Shown: positions 1-11,059 of the stretch, piece after piece | Numbering within the stretch: the stretch's first letter is position 1 | Layout of the letters: each line of letters starts with the position of its first letter | Source: Pachypanchax playfairii | Taxonomy: Eukaryota > Chordata > Actinopteri > Cyprinodontiformes > Aplocheilidae | NCBI GenBank assembly: GCA_006937955.1 | Contig: SSNP01000125.1 | Coordinates: forward strand, 1,418,880 to 1,482,879 | DNA length: 64,000 nucleotides | Reading direction: 5' to 3' | The notes under the pieces: model-generated | Databases searched by the model: none | What the model was told of the DNA's origin: nothing | Seen by the model: the letters and a program-made list of their open reading frames with translations, nothing else | Position numbers and translations under genes: made by a program

Positions 1-1041
1 CCCCAGAATGCTTTGCAGGATTTCAGCCAATAAAAGCTGTAGAGACGTCCAGACGTCTGTGGCACTGAGCGTTTGGATTCAGTTTGACGTCTATGGCACT
101 GAATGAGTTAATGTCCCGAAATGTGTGTCCTGCTGTGCTCAAAGGACTACAGAGACACTTTTCAACCAAGCATGCTAACTACACTACAAACTTGTCATTA
201 CTGAAAAAAGGAGGAGAAAAAAAGTCAAATACCTCAAAAGTAGCTGCCAGATTTAATTGAAATAATTAAGACAATACAGCATTATTAACTCAACTGGATG
301 TGTGGGATTCATTTATCTGTTGTTGCAAGTAGGTGGGACAGATTGCATAGAAGATCCACCTCCACAAAAATGAAAGAAAACAATTTCATGAAATGAGAAG
401 TTCAGTTAACATATATCTTTCCCTCCCACTTCTTTTTTCCAGTCATTAAAGAAAATACCTCACTGAAGAATTATTAATTTCTGACACAAGCTTCTAGTTC
501 TCACTAGATTTGTGTTGAACTGTTACAAACCCCTTAAATCAGATTTTAGACACAATAACAAAATGTCTGTTTGGTGAAGTCATGTGTTTCAAACTGTGGT
601 GACTAAAAACTAGAGATATTGACATAACTTTGGCTTAATCAGTATGTGTGATTCTTATAACAGCAGCATCAGCCACTGGAAAACCCACATCACTCCATCA
701 TTCCCCGCACTCGCTACACCTGAGGAATTAAATGCAAATACAGTATAGTTCAGTGTTCAGTGTGTGTCCCTGCTCCAACAGCTGATTCAAATGAGTAAAT
801 TGAGCTCACATTTGACTGCATGGAGCACTCTGTTGTCCAGGGGTTTGCGACTCGGATCGTTGGTGGACGATCGGATCCCAGTTCCACAGCTGTTGGCCAG
901 AGTATTTCTGATAAAGCATCAAAACAGGAGCGAGTTGCACAGAACAGAAGGAAAGCAAAAAATAGTTGTTTTAAAAATAAACTCCAATTTCTATATAAAA
1001 TCTTTTAACTCCACATGAAACACTTGCAGAAATAGACAAAC
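1..1041. other. nacc1 intron (left part), no gene seen
   Basis: This is the part of the intron after nacc1 coding exon 5 that lies in the window. I see no exon in it. Positions 61-112 end in a short motif (GCACTGAATGAGTTAA) that recurs at about 47,440, so it is a dispersed repeat. Positions 765-840 resemble the inner part of the hAT MITE found at 13,382. Confidence 0.5.
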
Positions 1042-1147
1042 CTGTCAAAGAAGGCAGCCAGCAGCCTCCTCAACAGCACCTTGTGTCTGGTCCCGGCACT
1101 CACGTGACAGTTCATGAGCTGCGCTCGTGAAATGTACACTGAAGTAC
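1042..1147 (-). CDS. nacc1: nacc1 coding exon 5 (partial gene)
   Basis: The exon reads GTSVYISRAQLMNCHVSAG and on to AAFFDR on the minus strand. It has an AG acceptor just above 1147 and a GT donor at 1041-1040. It enters in phase 1 from exon 4 and leaves in phase 2. In NACC1 this segment links the acidic middle region to the C-terminal BEN domain, and the family continues with further exons, which must lie left of position 1. Together exons 1-5 give about 435 residues of a protein that is usually a little over 500 long. The BEN domain therefore cannot be judged here. The copy (nacc1a or nacc1b) cannot be decided from the sequence alone. Confidence 0.9.
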
Positions 1148-2601
1148 CTACAATGAAAATACAAGAGGTTTCATTTGCAAATTTTCCTTTTTTTGATTGT
1201 TTAAATTTTGTACATTCTATAATATTACTAATGCAAATGTTGTAAGTAGTGACTGACAGCTGTTGATAATGTTTATTGAGTAACAACTGTGATTCATATC
1301 ATGTTACTGTAGCTTCAGCTGGTGTTTGGAAGTTTAACATTCCTTTGTTGCCATCATCATTCCTTTTTCTGTTCGCTTCTCCGCTTGTTGTCTTATGATT
1401 TTTTAAAATATATTACATCTCTTGAATTTGTACTTAAGCATCGGTAAAAGGAAACATGTATTTCTCACTTTTTGTATCTGATCTTAGATCATTTTTTGTT
1501 GCGTTTTATGTTTTTACAGCAGAACAACACCTACTTTCATATGTCGATTTCCTCGTTTTATCTCAGCCTTCAAATCGACCCCTCCCAAACACACAACCAT
1601 AAATTGAAAAGTGTAACCGCACCCATAGCTAATGCAGAGATTATCACAGGATGCCTTAGAAATAAACACATCGAGTCACATGTGCAACATAATCTTGCGC
1701 TTCAGTGCCAAGTCTTGTCATCTCAGCAGAGCTGCCTTTAAAATGTGTCTCTGCCATACTGTTTAGATGTTGGGGTTTCACGAAAATGCTTTTTTCAAAT
1801 CAACCAAGATAACAACTTTCCAAGACTATGATGGCAATATAATTTAAAAAAAATAAACTTTTAAATATACAAGGTTTGAATAATGAGAAGCCAAACATTC
1901 TCAGAAGAAACTGGGACTTATGAATTTTAAATAGTATAATTTGTCTATTAAGTTGTTATAAGTACACCTCTGCATATCATTGTATCCTTATTAATATTAA
2001 AGATTTCTTCTGCCAAAATTTTATAGTTATACACAAAATTAATCTTAAAACACCACACTTTGCTTTTTTTTTTAAAGAGAAAGAGTCATAAAAAACATTA
2101 TTATCACACTCCTCTAACAAAAAAGCTCTCAGAACAATCAAAATGTGTAAATCTTTGTAGGTATTTATATAAATAACCCACCTGGCCATTTGTTCTTGTA
2201 GCTGTTATGTTGTTTACTTCATTTTTCCTCTTGTTATGTACTTAAACTCTGTTCAATTAGGTTTGTTTAAAAAAAAAAACGTCTTTGATCGTGAGTAAGA
2301 AACTAAGAGATGTTTATGATTGGTCAGCCAATGTCATGTGATCGTGTTACATGCAGGAAGCAGAGCACCTCTAATCTGCAAATATCGGCACCAAAGCACT
2401 ACAGAAAGCAGTTAAGGCACGTCAGAAATATTGTTAGATTTGTCACTATGCACATTTTTGGGGAAAAAAGTCCCAGAGGGGTTCTGAAAAGTCATTAGAA
2501 ATAGCTCCAAAGTTGCTAAGCTGGCAGCCCTGTGCATATTCTGACAACGAGAGCACCACAGCCATCTACTGTAGTGGATGTGCAATAACATTTTCATTCT
2601 A
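1148..2601. other. nacc1 intron 4, AT-rich, no feature seen
   Basis: Intron 4 runs from 1148 to 6916. This first part is AT-rich with several homopolymer runs, and I see neither an exon nor a recognisable repeat in it. The rest of the intron is mostly transposon sequence. Confidence 0.5.
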
Positions 2602-3126
2602 GGGCCCTGTCCCAATACCCGCACTGCACCCTACAGTCTTCCACGAAGTGCACTTAGCAGAAGGGCATATAAGGGTTCGAAGTGCGTAGTGAACAAGTGC
2701 GCAAAAATAGCAGTATTGGGACAGTGAACACTACGTGCCACAGCGTTCTTTCTCCATGACAACCAAAATAGCAGTACCGGTCGCAGTTTGCGCTATTTTC
2801 ATACTAGAAATGATTTTAAAGCTCCAACAAACATTTATTTTGAGGAGAATGAAGCGCAGGAACCAAAGGAGGTGTATAAGACAGAATAAGTGATTAAACT
2901 GTTAGTATATCATGTCCGAAAACACACGTCCGTACCGTTATTAATTAATTATATTTTTTATCAGATATGTGACACATCTATCCAACAGAGAATCAATCGA
3001 TTGTAAAAGGGGCGGAGCCAAGGGCATGACTCTCCACTCTTGGAGCATCAGGACACCCTACGCACTTGCGCCCCTCATCGGGAACGCACATTTGAAGTGC
3101 GCAAGGGCGGGTATTGGGACACGGCT
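2602..3126. mobile_element. Non-autonomous DNA transposon (MITE), Harbinger-like ends
   Basis: The left end begins GGGCCCTGTCCCAATACC and the right end, read on the minus strand, begins AGCCGTGTCCCAATACC, so the ends form an imperfect inverted repeat of about 22 nt. Sub-terminal motifs such as GAAGTGCGTAGTG and its partner near 3050-3110 are also inverted. No transposase is encoded in the 0.5 kb between. No clean target duplication could be picked out, so the superfamily is inferred from the style of the ends only. Confidence 0.6.
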
Positions 3127-6099
3127 TTGTACGGCAAAAAAGCATGTTCTCCAGTGACATCAAACAACATTTGATGGTGATACATTAGGGATGCCGGAAA
3201 AAATTAATTCACATCTGAATCATGAGTCCTTTTTATCCGGAGTCTGAATTGATCCAACAACAATTTTCAAGTTTCTTCACTTAAAAAAGACATTTTCCAA
3301 ACATTTCCTAGCTAATTCACTGCATGTATTGTTTGTCAAGCAACAGGTTCGTACTGTATCATACAGCAAGGGACGGGTCCAGCATGCTGCCAAAATTAGT
3401 TAGCTAGCTTTAGATGTTAGCTTAATTTTTCTGCATGGAGAAGGAAAGAGAAATACAGCCAGCCCCATCTTTGCTGTAGGCAAATGCTTCTTTGGCTTTT
3501 ACAATTTCCCGGCTGAGGAGGAGTTCAACCTGACATATTCAGTGTGTAAAATTGACAAAATGAAAGTCAAGTACTTCTGACACATTTCAGATGCCTGAGC
3601 CCACATCATACTCCATCAACCAGAGCTAAAAGGAGTGGAGCAGCACCACCAACTCCTGACCAGAGTTCACCACTAACTAAACTTCCAGCTAACTCTGAAC
3701 AGGATAAGAAAATCTATGGCTAGTTTCATTTTTCCCCCACAACTTGTGGAGAATGAAGGCTTCAGATTCATGGTGCATACAACTGAGCCTGTCAACTTTA
3801 CGAAGAGTCCGAAGTTAAAGTTGTGGAAGCCTTGGCTGAAGCTCACAGAGTACCGCTTATCTGCGATGTGTGACTTGAAACGAGAATTGGTTCTGAATCG
3901 TCACCCTCAGAATTGGAATCGAATTGAATCGTGAGTTGTTTTAAGATTCACAGCACTTCTGTTCATACAGTAGGAGTCTGTGAGAGTTTGGCTCTTTGCA
4001 AAATTCAAATTCTGAGGGATTTGAAAAACAAAAAACAGAAATCTAATAGCAAGGGAAGAAACACCAGAAGGGTGTGTTTGCAAAAATTTGGGAAAATTCA
4101 GACAATTGAAAAGTTACAGTACATGACATCATCACACTAAACTCAAAATTTTAACTTTAATCATGTAGGAAACATAACGAATATCAAAATGTTCCTTCGG
4201 TCATGTAAAGTCAAACTTTCTGTGTCCTGTTTAAACTTTGACTGATGTTTCTACTGTCATGTACACCAGATCTCCAAAACTGAGTTTTCTCACTCATTTT
4301 CCCAAAATACTAGTTTGGTGAGTGTCTATTGTGTACAATGTCCTGCTTTCAAAATCACTAGCAAATTTTTCCCAATTAAACCACACATATTTAAGTCTTT
4401 CTTACATGAGTTTCCGAAACCTATGGGGGGAATCTGAAAATGAATATTGATAAAAAGAAAACAATAATAAAGTCACTTTACTGCTTATACAAAGGCACCT
4501 TTAAGAAAAGAAGGTGTGAATTTATTCCAACCATCACTTGGTGAAAGGCGGGGCCCAATGTTTACTAGAGGGCCAACACACAGAGACGTGCAACCAGTCA
4601 AGTACAAACTCAAACCACTTTCTATTTAACCACACATGCAAATGTGGTAGGAAAGTGGTGCACTCAGAGAAAAACCCACACAACATGCAAACTAAACACA
4701 GAAAAAGACCCTGCAAAGGTTTCAACCAGAAACTTTTATTACTGTGAGGAAACAATGCTAATTCACAATATTTTGTTTTTTTAAACAACTGGTTTAGCTG
4801 CTGTCGTAGTTAGGGCTGCAATCAACCAAAGAAATCCTTACTTGACCAAAGTCCTGTCCTGCGCAACTATTAGTCGACTAAAAAAAAAAAACGGAATGTT
4901 TTGCATTTTGATTGAACATTTATGCCCTTTTCCACCCACAAATCGGCACGGCGCGCTTGAGAGCGGTACAGTATAACGCGGATCAACTCGCTTGAGGTGG
5001 TGGAAACATAAAGCGGACGTAAGTGGGAATATGGGCGTGCCCATCTGGCTATGAAAAGTGGCGCGCAGGTCTTTGTCCGCGACGTCACAGCGCGTGAAAC
5101 AACAACAACAATGGCGGATATACGTGTGTTTTTGTACTTTGCATGCTGTCTGTGGTTCATTTTGGTTGGTTTGATTTTTGGTTCTTGTGGAGGAAGTCAC
5201 CATTGTCCAAAGTCAATTGTATTTTAAAATAAAATATTTGTATGGTTGCTGGGAGTTTTTTTTAAAGCCGTTTGCGGGAGCGCTTCTGAATCACACCACG
5301 TGAACACCACACACAGCCGGGCCAATCAGGGGCTACCACTACGTAGGTAGTCGTGTCACTGGTAGCAGTTTACTGGACCAATCAGTAGACAGGTGGGCGT
5401 GTGGCCCGCTTTGGACCACCGAGGAGGTGGTCTGAAAAAAGAGGCCGGGTTGGCGCAGAATGACGCGGTTAAGACCCGAGAAAGGCGGTGGAAAAGGGTC
5501 CACAGGGGGCTAAACTGAACCGAGCCGCACAGTGTTAAACAATTGTCATGGAATTTTTATAAAACAACAACGAAAAAAACCACCAATAATACATAAAACT
5601 ATAAAAATACAATTCTTTGAAAATTAAGTCATTTTTTAACTGCAAAGTGAGGAACTCTGTCCGAGGTCTACAGTGAAAGTCACAATCGCGCACCTGATCA
5701 CACCACACACTACAAAAAATATACTAGCTAAAACTGTCAAACATTTTGTCGACTACAGCCAAAACAAGTAGCGTTCTAACTGAATACAGTAAAACTACCT
5801 ATATTCCTTACTGAGTGCGAAGCAGCATCCATGTATTGCACAGGCAGCCACAAGTGTAATTCCCGCGTTTTCTACGGAGTGCTAAACTGTGGCGCTGTTA
5901 CAAAATAGCCTGAAATAAAGCATTTAATTTTGGGGATAAAACAGGCTAGTTATGTTTAGATTACAATAATTAATAACTGCTTATAAAGGAATAAATATCA
6001 AGGAGTAAATCAATGAAAATTTCTCTTGTTGGTGAAAAGAAAATGCAACTGGTCGACCACTGAGAATATCAGTCGTGCAAGACGGCATCGACCGAAGTT

Positions 6100-6828
6100 G
6101 GTGCATTCACACTGGATGCTTTGTAAGTGTCAACGCTCCCAATGCTTCAAGTTTGACGCTTGTAAGTTGAAGCTTGTAACGCCTGTCAGTTATAGCTAAA
6201 AAGAGCGTGTTGGCGGGGCTTTCTTTGTTGTCAGATGTTCTGAACTATGGCGGATCATATTGAGAAAGTGGCTTGGCTTTATTTACTTCATAAAGCTACA
6301 CAACGTCGACGTCGGGTGGATCAGCGCAGTTTGTGGATACACCCCATTCTTCAGATGCATTCTGAGTTTGGGGAGTTTAACCATCTGCTCCAGGTGCTAC
6401 ATATGGATGAGGTTTGCTTCCAGCGCTACTTCCGTCTGTCCCGTGTCCAGTTTGACGACTTCCTGGGCCGCTTCGGTGCTCATATCACCCACCAGTTCCC
6501 TGCGTTTGCAGACAGCTATGATTAGCTTGTCTTCCATTTTTGAAAGATTAGATTTTTTCTGCTCCTGCTTCATTCACGTTACACGCAGTGACATCACTAC
6601 AATGAGACACTCTGATTGGTTGGTGCGTCGTTTCAAGAGCATCAAAAGTTCAGCTAGCTGAACTTCTGTGTTTCAACCATTTCATGCTTCAATGCTTCAA
6701 AAGTTGACGCTGCTAATGCTCAAAAAGTGCCGCAGAGACTCTGATGCCCCTCTGACGGACTTTACCATAGACTTTACATGTAATCTTTACGCTTCAGACG
6801 CTGACGCTTGGGCTGGTGTGAACGCACC
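6100..6828 (+). mobile_element. Harbinger-like element nested in the hAT element
   Basis: The ends GGTGCATTCACACTGG and (minus strand) GGTGCGTTCACACCAG are near-perfect inverted repeats. Inside are several copies of AAGTTTGACGCTTGTAAG-like motifs and a short reading frame related to Harbinger nucleases. The flanks (GTT and ATT) do not give a clean 3-bp duplication. Pieces of the same family recur at 12,608 and 16,507. The element is a deleted copy: only the N-terminal part of the nuclease frame remains. Confidence 0.65.
6247..6525 (+). pseudogene. Harbinger (PIF) nuclease, N-terminal fragment
   Basis: The 92-residue frame starts MADHIEKVAWLYLLHKA, then has a basic RRRRVDQRSLWIHPI stretch and the segment FQRYFRLSRVQFDDFLGR. 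This order (basic region, W-x-HP, then a FRLS-like helix) is what precedes the DDE domain in PIF/Harbinger nucleases and in the host gene harbi1. The frame stops at 6525 before any catalytic residue, so it cannot encode an active enzyme. Confidence 0.6.
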
Positions 6829-6916
6829 ATTAGTTGACTAAACAACTAAAGTTGACAGCCCTAGTCGTGGTACCATTTTAATTATATATTATATTGCATA
6901 CTCAAAACTGACATAC

Positions 6917-7087
6917 CTGAGACTAACTCGAGCTTCTCGGCAGGGTCACCTTCCTCGTATAGTTTGGGATGGCAGCGGTTACCGATCTGAGCAACAAGTT
7001 CTGCAGGGAGGCATGTAAGATCTCGACCTCGCATCCGACCCCGTGTTTCTGTGTGGTCCGGTAGAGCCTCAACCCTCTCCCCAGCAG
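6917..7087 (-). CDS. nacc1: nacc1 coding exon 4
   Basis: Minus strand, from an AG acceptor just above 7087 to a GT donor at 6916-6915. It enters and leaves in phase 1. It encodes a stretch with CLPAELVAQIGNRCHP and LYEEGDPAEKLELVSG, which is the well-conserved region between the acidic middle and the BEN domain in NACC1 proteins. The hAT element in intron 4 ends just 54 bases downstream of its donor. Confidence 0.9.
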
Positions 7088-7225
7088 CTGGAAAAGTGAC
7101 CCAAAAAAACCCACGTAACGTTAACATAATATTTGGTAGTTTGGACTTTAGAACAGCAAAGACAGAGCTAAACAGCAGAAAGGACAGAATGTGAAAGTCT
7201 CATATTGTATCCTTTAGGTCGTTAC

Positions 7226-7850
7226 CTGCAGCTCCCATGTTGAGCATACTGTACATTGTATACATGTTGCAGATTTGCCTGTACTGCTCTTCAGCACTTT
7301 CATCTGTCCCTTCTTCTTCCTCCTCATCATCGTGATAGCTGATGGGCGAGTCACTAGCATAGGTACTTAAGGTGCCAGGGCTGGCACCCTCTGACATACC
7401 AAGCCCTGAGGCAGAGCTCCCATTGGTGCCAGCGCCTCCGCTCACCCCACCACTGGCAACCATTCCAGCCAGGCTGGTGGTTGTGGTGGCGCTCATACCC
7501 ATGGCCAGTCCGAGAGCTCCGGGGCTTTGGATGGCGCTGCCCCGCACCGCTTCCTGAGAGTATCGAGCTGCTTTTCTAGCTCCTCCTCCACCTCCCCCAC
7601 CTCCATCTCGGCTGCTGCCACCCTCCCACAACCGCTTGGCGACAGGAGTGCAAACCACAGAATAAGGAGACGCTGCTTCCATCTGGTTGGCTTGCTGCTC
7701 CGCCTTAACTCGCGATACCAGAGGTAATGGAGTCAGACTGGAGGGGGGCCGAGCCGCACTGTTACTGGTCTGTGTTACAGGGCTCTGGGGCTCTGAAGGT
7801 GGGGTTTCCTCTGCATGAAGGCCCTGGGAGTCACAACTGGGGGAGGATAC
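7226..7850 (-). CDS. nacc1: nacc1 coding exon 3 (low-complexity middle region)
   Basis: Minus strand, 625 nt, entering in phase 0 and ending in phase 1 (GT donor at 7225-7224). It starts VSSPSCDSQGLHAEE and carries PVAKRLWEGG, a run of eight glycines, long Ser/Thr/Gly/Ala-rich stretches, an acidic run (DDEEEEEG) and the conserved end EQYRQICNMYTMYS. NACC1 proteins have the same order: a poorly conserved linker after the BTB domain and then the acidic segment. The linker carries nuclear-localisation and SUMO-type sites in mammals; I see VSRVKAEQQ, a possible SUMO motif (VKAE), near the start. Confidence 0.9.
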
Positions 7851-8007
7851 CTAGAAATTAACAAATACACCTAATTTCTGTTAATTTCATTGCATAAAGC
7901 AGCGGGTTTTCAGTACTCTTTCTCTAAAGACAGTCATACATGAAATAAACTTGACACTTATTTGGTTTGATCTGAATATGATAAATAGCCAGAATTATGT
8001 TGTTTAC

Positions 8008-8286
8008 CTTGAGGAAAAACTCTGTGCCTTTTTCCATGATCTGTTGGATCTGAAGGAAGCCGGCAGTATACATAAGAAGAAACTGGTCTCCCACTGTCAT
8101 GCTGAGGCGGCCCGTATAGCAGAAAGTCAAAATCTGCTGGAAGCTCTGAGGCTGCACAGCTGGTGGGAGCTCAACCACGATTGGGTTTGTCTCGTTGTTG
8201 TTAGCACCTGATCCATTGCTGCTGTTGCTGCTGCAGAAAAGGTCCCGGAAATAAGAGCTACTTGCGGCCAGAACCGCTCGATGAGC
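8008..8286 (-). CDS. nacc1: nacc1 coding exon 2 (BTB/POZ domain, C-terminal part)
   Basis: Minus strand, 93 codons, phase 0 at both ends (AG acceptor at 8288-8287, GT donor at 8007-8006). It begins AHRAVLAASSSYFRDLF and includes QPQSFQQILTFCYTGRLSM and the end IMEKGTEFFLK. This is most of a BTB/POZ dimerisation domain of the NACC1 type. NACC1 is a nuclear BTB-BEN transcriptional co-regulator that recruits histone deacetylase complexes in mammals. An Asn/Ser-rich insertion (SSNSSNGSGANNNETN) sits where the domain has a surface loop. Confidence 0.93.
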
Positions 8287-9967
8287 CTGAGATGGATAAA
8301 AACATGCCGGCAAATGTTAGCATTTCAGCTTTTTAACTTTACTGCAAAATTTCCAGTTTTTCTAGATTTATACAAGCAGATACAGTACTGTGCAAAAATT
8401 TTAAACACACTTTTCATCCTTTTGTTTTGATTCCAAGCAGCAATTTTTTTAAAGCAGTGATTCTCTGAAGGAATTTCAAAGTTTGGCTGCTTTAAAAAAA
8501 GAGAAAAAAAAAACTTTTTCACTCCAGTCCTTAATCTGACAATAGTTGCACGTTGTAGATTTTGTGCTTAAAAAGGAACTGGAAAAGTGGAGAATAGCAG
8601 AACTGATGATGTATTTGTAGGAAAACATTTAATAGTTAACATTGTCTTTTTTGGCTACAGATCTATCACACAAATATGGCTGTTAACATTATCAGTCTCT
8701 AGTGGGATTAAAAATTAATGCTGCGTTCCATTTATCTTAGAAGTCAGAACTCTGGAATGACTTCTGAAAATCAACATTGTACCAACATGTGACTAAAAAG
8801 TATTATGAGAGAGATTGAATTATTGGCAAAAACCCAACAGAAGTGAAAATGTAAAAGTTTATTGATGCAGCTATGACAGCTTTATATGCACAAGGTAGAC
8901 ATAATAGGATTCAAAGGTCAAGGCTGGTCAGGAATCCCTGACTTATCCAAGATGGAATTTGGGAAAACTTCAAGTAGATTTTTCCAACTTGGAATTCAGA
9001 TATTAAGACCTCTGAGTAGGAATGGGACACAACATACCCTTATCTCACAGCTCTGAATACTGAGAGTGAGACAAAAGCATTTAAACATGTCCACACACTC
9101 ACCCAACATTTCTCATGCTCATAATTCATAAGCTACAGGGTGAATTTAGCTCTGCTCAGGCTGTACAGCTAAAGCTGTGGAGCAACAGCTCTGTGTATAA
9201 TCGTCTTAAGTTTTTTTATATCATCAGTCAATCAGAAAAAAAGTATCTCATGTTGCTGGGTGCAGACTGAGACTTGTGGTAGACTGGCAAACCTAGTACT
9301 TTGCATTGATGTATACATAAGCTGTGATCATACAAAAAAAATTGTAAATGAATAAATTATCCAGCTATTTCTTAAACACATCTTTACACAGTTTAGTTTT
9401 TTTCTGTTGGTGCCTATAAGTTATGGTGACGAAGGTTCTTACAAATCACCCAGTTCCTATAAACTCTGGAATTTGCAAACATTAATGGAGAAGGGTTAGG
9501 GTTAGTTTCCTACACCCATTTAAGGAAGTTGGTACGGCTGCCGTTCAATTCACAAGAGCAACTTGAGGCATTCTTGAGAAAATTAGGTGTATTTTTGCCG
9601 TACGCTGGCTGTAGAGTTCTTATGTTCTTTATACGGATGTCCTAAAACCTTCCTACAGTTTACGACAGTTGACGTCCTGAGGCGAATGTACAGCACCCCC
9701 CAACTCACAGTAATCTCAGGTTGGTTATAGAAAGATTCTATAAGCCTTCACCTCATTTTGTTGGGGTATAAAAAGCTTCGGTCACGACATACAAATGGCC
9801 ACGAATGTGCTATGACCAATTTTTGGACCCTTTCCTAAGGCCTCCTTAATACAGCCTAATAAGAATCTAGTTTTCATGGCCTGTTCAGAAGTTCATGGTT
9901 AGGTTGACAGTCTGGTCCAAGATTTTCCACAAACGCACAAACCCTTTGTGTCGAATGCCTTCCATTA
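8287..9967. other. nacc1 intron 1, distal part, no gene seen
   Basis: This is the right-hand neighbour of exon 2 within the 7.8-kb first coding intron. I see no exon. A telomere-like GGGTTAGGGTTAG doublet near 9,494 is too short to mean anything. Confidence 0.45.
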
Positions 9968-11059
9968 TGGAATTAAATTTCAGTCAAAAGTCCTGAGCGA
10001 GATTTTCAGCAGCGCGCATGCGTATTTAACCGTGCGCGTGTGCGCGGGCGTGCAATCCACAGCACGCGCCTGAATTCACAGGAGAGGGAGAACCGTCACT
10101 CCAGGGTGGATGACAGGACCCTGTGCACGTCCCTCTCCCCAGCCAGAGTGGCTCCAAACAGGCTAAAACCGCTCTAAAATGAACGGGTCTGCTCTTGAGC
10201 TCCAGGGACCGCCCTGGCGGGATTTTTACCCCGTTTGGGCTGCTATCTCCTGGGCATGGAGGCTGGATGTTCTCCCCTCCCGCTCTGGAGCTCAAGGGAC
10301 CCATGAAAGCTGGTTATACAGCCCCAAAGCTAACCCTAAGCCCCAATATTGTTTTCAAAATCCCTGCCAGGGCGGTCCCTCGAGATCCAGAGCAGGAGGG
10401 GAGAACATCCAGCCTCCATGCCCAGGAAAGCAGCTCAAACAGGCGGAAAATCCCGCCAGGGTGGTCCCTGGAGCTCCAGAGCAAACCCATTCATTTTAGA
10501 GCGGTTTTAGTCTATTTGGAGGCACTCTGGCTGGGGAGAGGGACGTACACAGGGTCCTGTCATCCACCCTGGAGTGACGGTTCTCCCTCTCCTCTCAACA
10601 GTTGCAAGGGGAACTTGAGCTCCAGATTTTACAATAATATTTTGTTGTTGCTTTGTGTTGTACAGAAATTTCAATTTAAAAAAATGACAACGGCAGCTGG
10701 TTCTACGTCTGGTTCTTCTTCCACCACTAGCAGGAAGCTGCCACTGGTTCTTTCGGTGGGCGGTGACTGATATAAACTGACCAATCACATGAGGATAACA
10801 CCGGGCCTTAGTCTCCTCCTCCAAACAGTCATAATTACTTTTACTTGCGGGGGCAAAGTTTCCTTTCGAGCATGCAGCCTCTCATGGTTTGCCTTCACAC
10901 TCGTATGAGAGCTTCATATACAGGTGCCTGTATGGAGATCCACACGTACGGTTCATGAATACTCGTGTAATGAATCATACGCGGGCGTGTGGGGTGAATT
11001 CACGCGCGTGCGCGCTGCAGAAAATCTCGCTCAGGATTTTTGACTGAAATTTAATTCCA
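9968..11059. mobile_element. 1.09-kb inverted-repeat DNA transposon, TA flanks
   Basis: The left end reads TGGAATTAAATTTCAGTCAA and continues AAGTCCTGAGCGAGATTTTC. The right end on the minus strand reads the same with two or so changes, so the inverted repeats are at least 50 nt long. TA is present on both sides (9966-9967 and 11060-11061). The sub-terminal parts are CpG-rich (GCGCGC motifs). The centre is occupied by the separate 512-bp palindrome. No transposase is encoded. Confidence 0.65.
10081..10592. repeat. 512-bp near-perfect palindrome
   Basis: The left arm (10,081 to about 10,302) starts GGAGAGGGAGAACCGTCAC and is matched in reverse complement by the right arm (about 10,373 to 10,592), which ends GTGACGGTTCTCCCTCTCC. 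Matching blocks run along the whole of both arms, for example GAGCTCCAGGGACC and its partner. Only about 70 bases in the middle are unpaired. This is the form of a fold-back MITE. The apparent reading frames across it are by-products of the palindrome. Confidence 0.8.

Larger units (their letters stand above)
4811..6863. mobile_element. hAT-type DNA transposon with 8-bp target duplication
   Basis: The ends are TAGGGCTGCAATCAAC on the left and, read inward on the minus strand, TAGGGCTGTCAACTTTAG on the right. They are flanked by GTCGTAGT (4803-4810) and GTCGTGGT (6864-6871), an 8-bp duplication with one change, as hAT transposase produces. The 2.05-kb element has no readable hAT transposase, so it is non-autonomous or decayed. 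A Harbinger-type element (6100-6828) lies near its right end. It sits in nacc1 intron 4, ending 54 bases from exon 4. Confidence 0.75.

Noticed and set aside
3187..3955. Possible hAT remnant (TAGGGATGC at the left, TTCACAGCACT at the right)
   Set aside because: The ends pair poorly, no target duplication was found and no transposase frame is present.
4838..5203. 121-codon frame on the minus strand
   Set aside because: It lies inside the hAT element and resembles no transposase; it is probably chance.
7372..7727. Plus-strand frames opposite nacc1 exon 3
   Set aside because: They are shadows of the GC-rich, low-complexity coding exon on the other strand.
10026..10824. Several open frames of 92-191 codons
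   Set aside because: They lie in the palindrome and mirror each other; the translations match no family.
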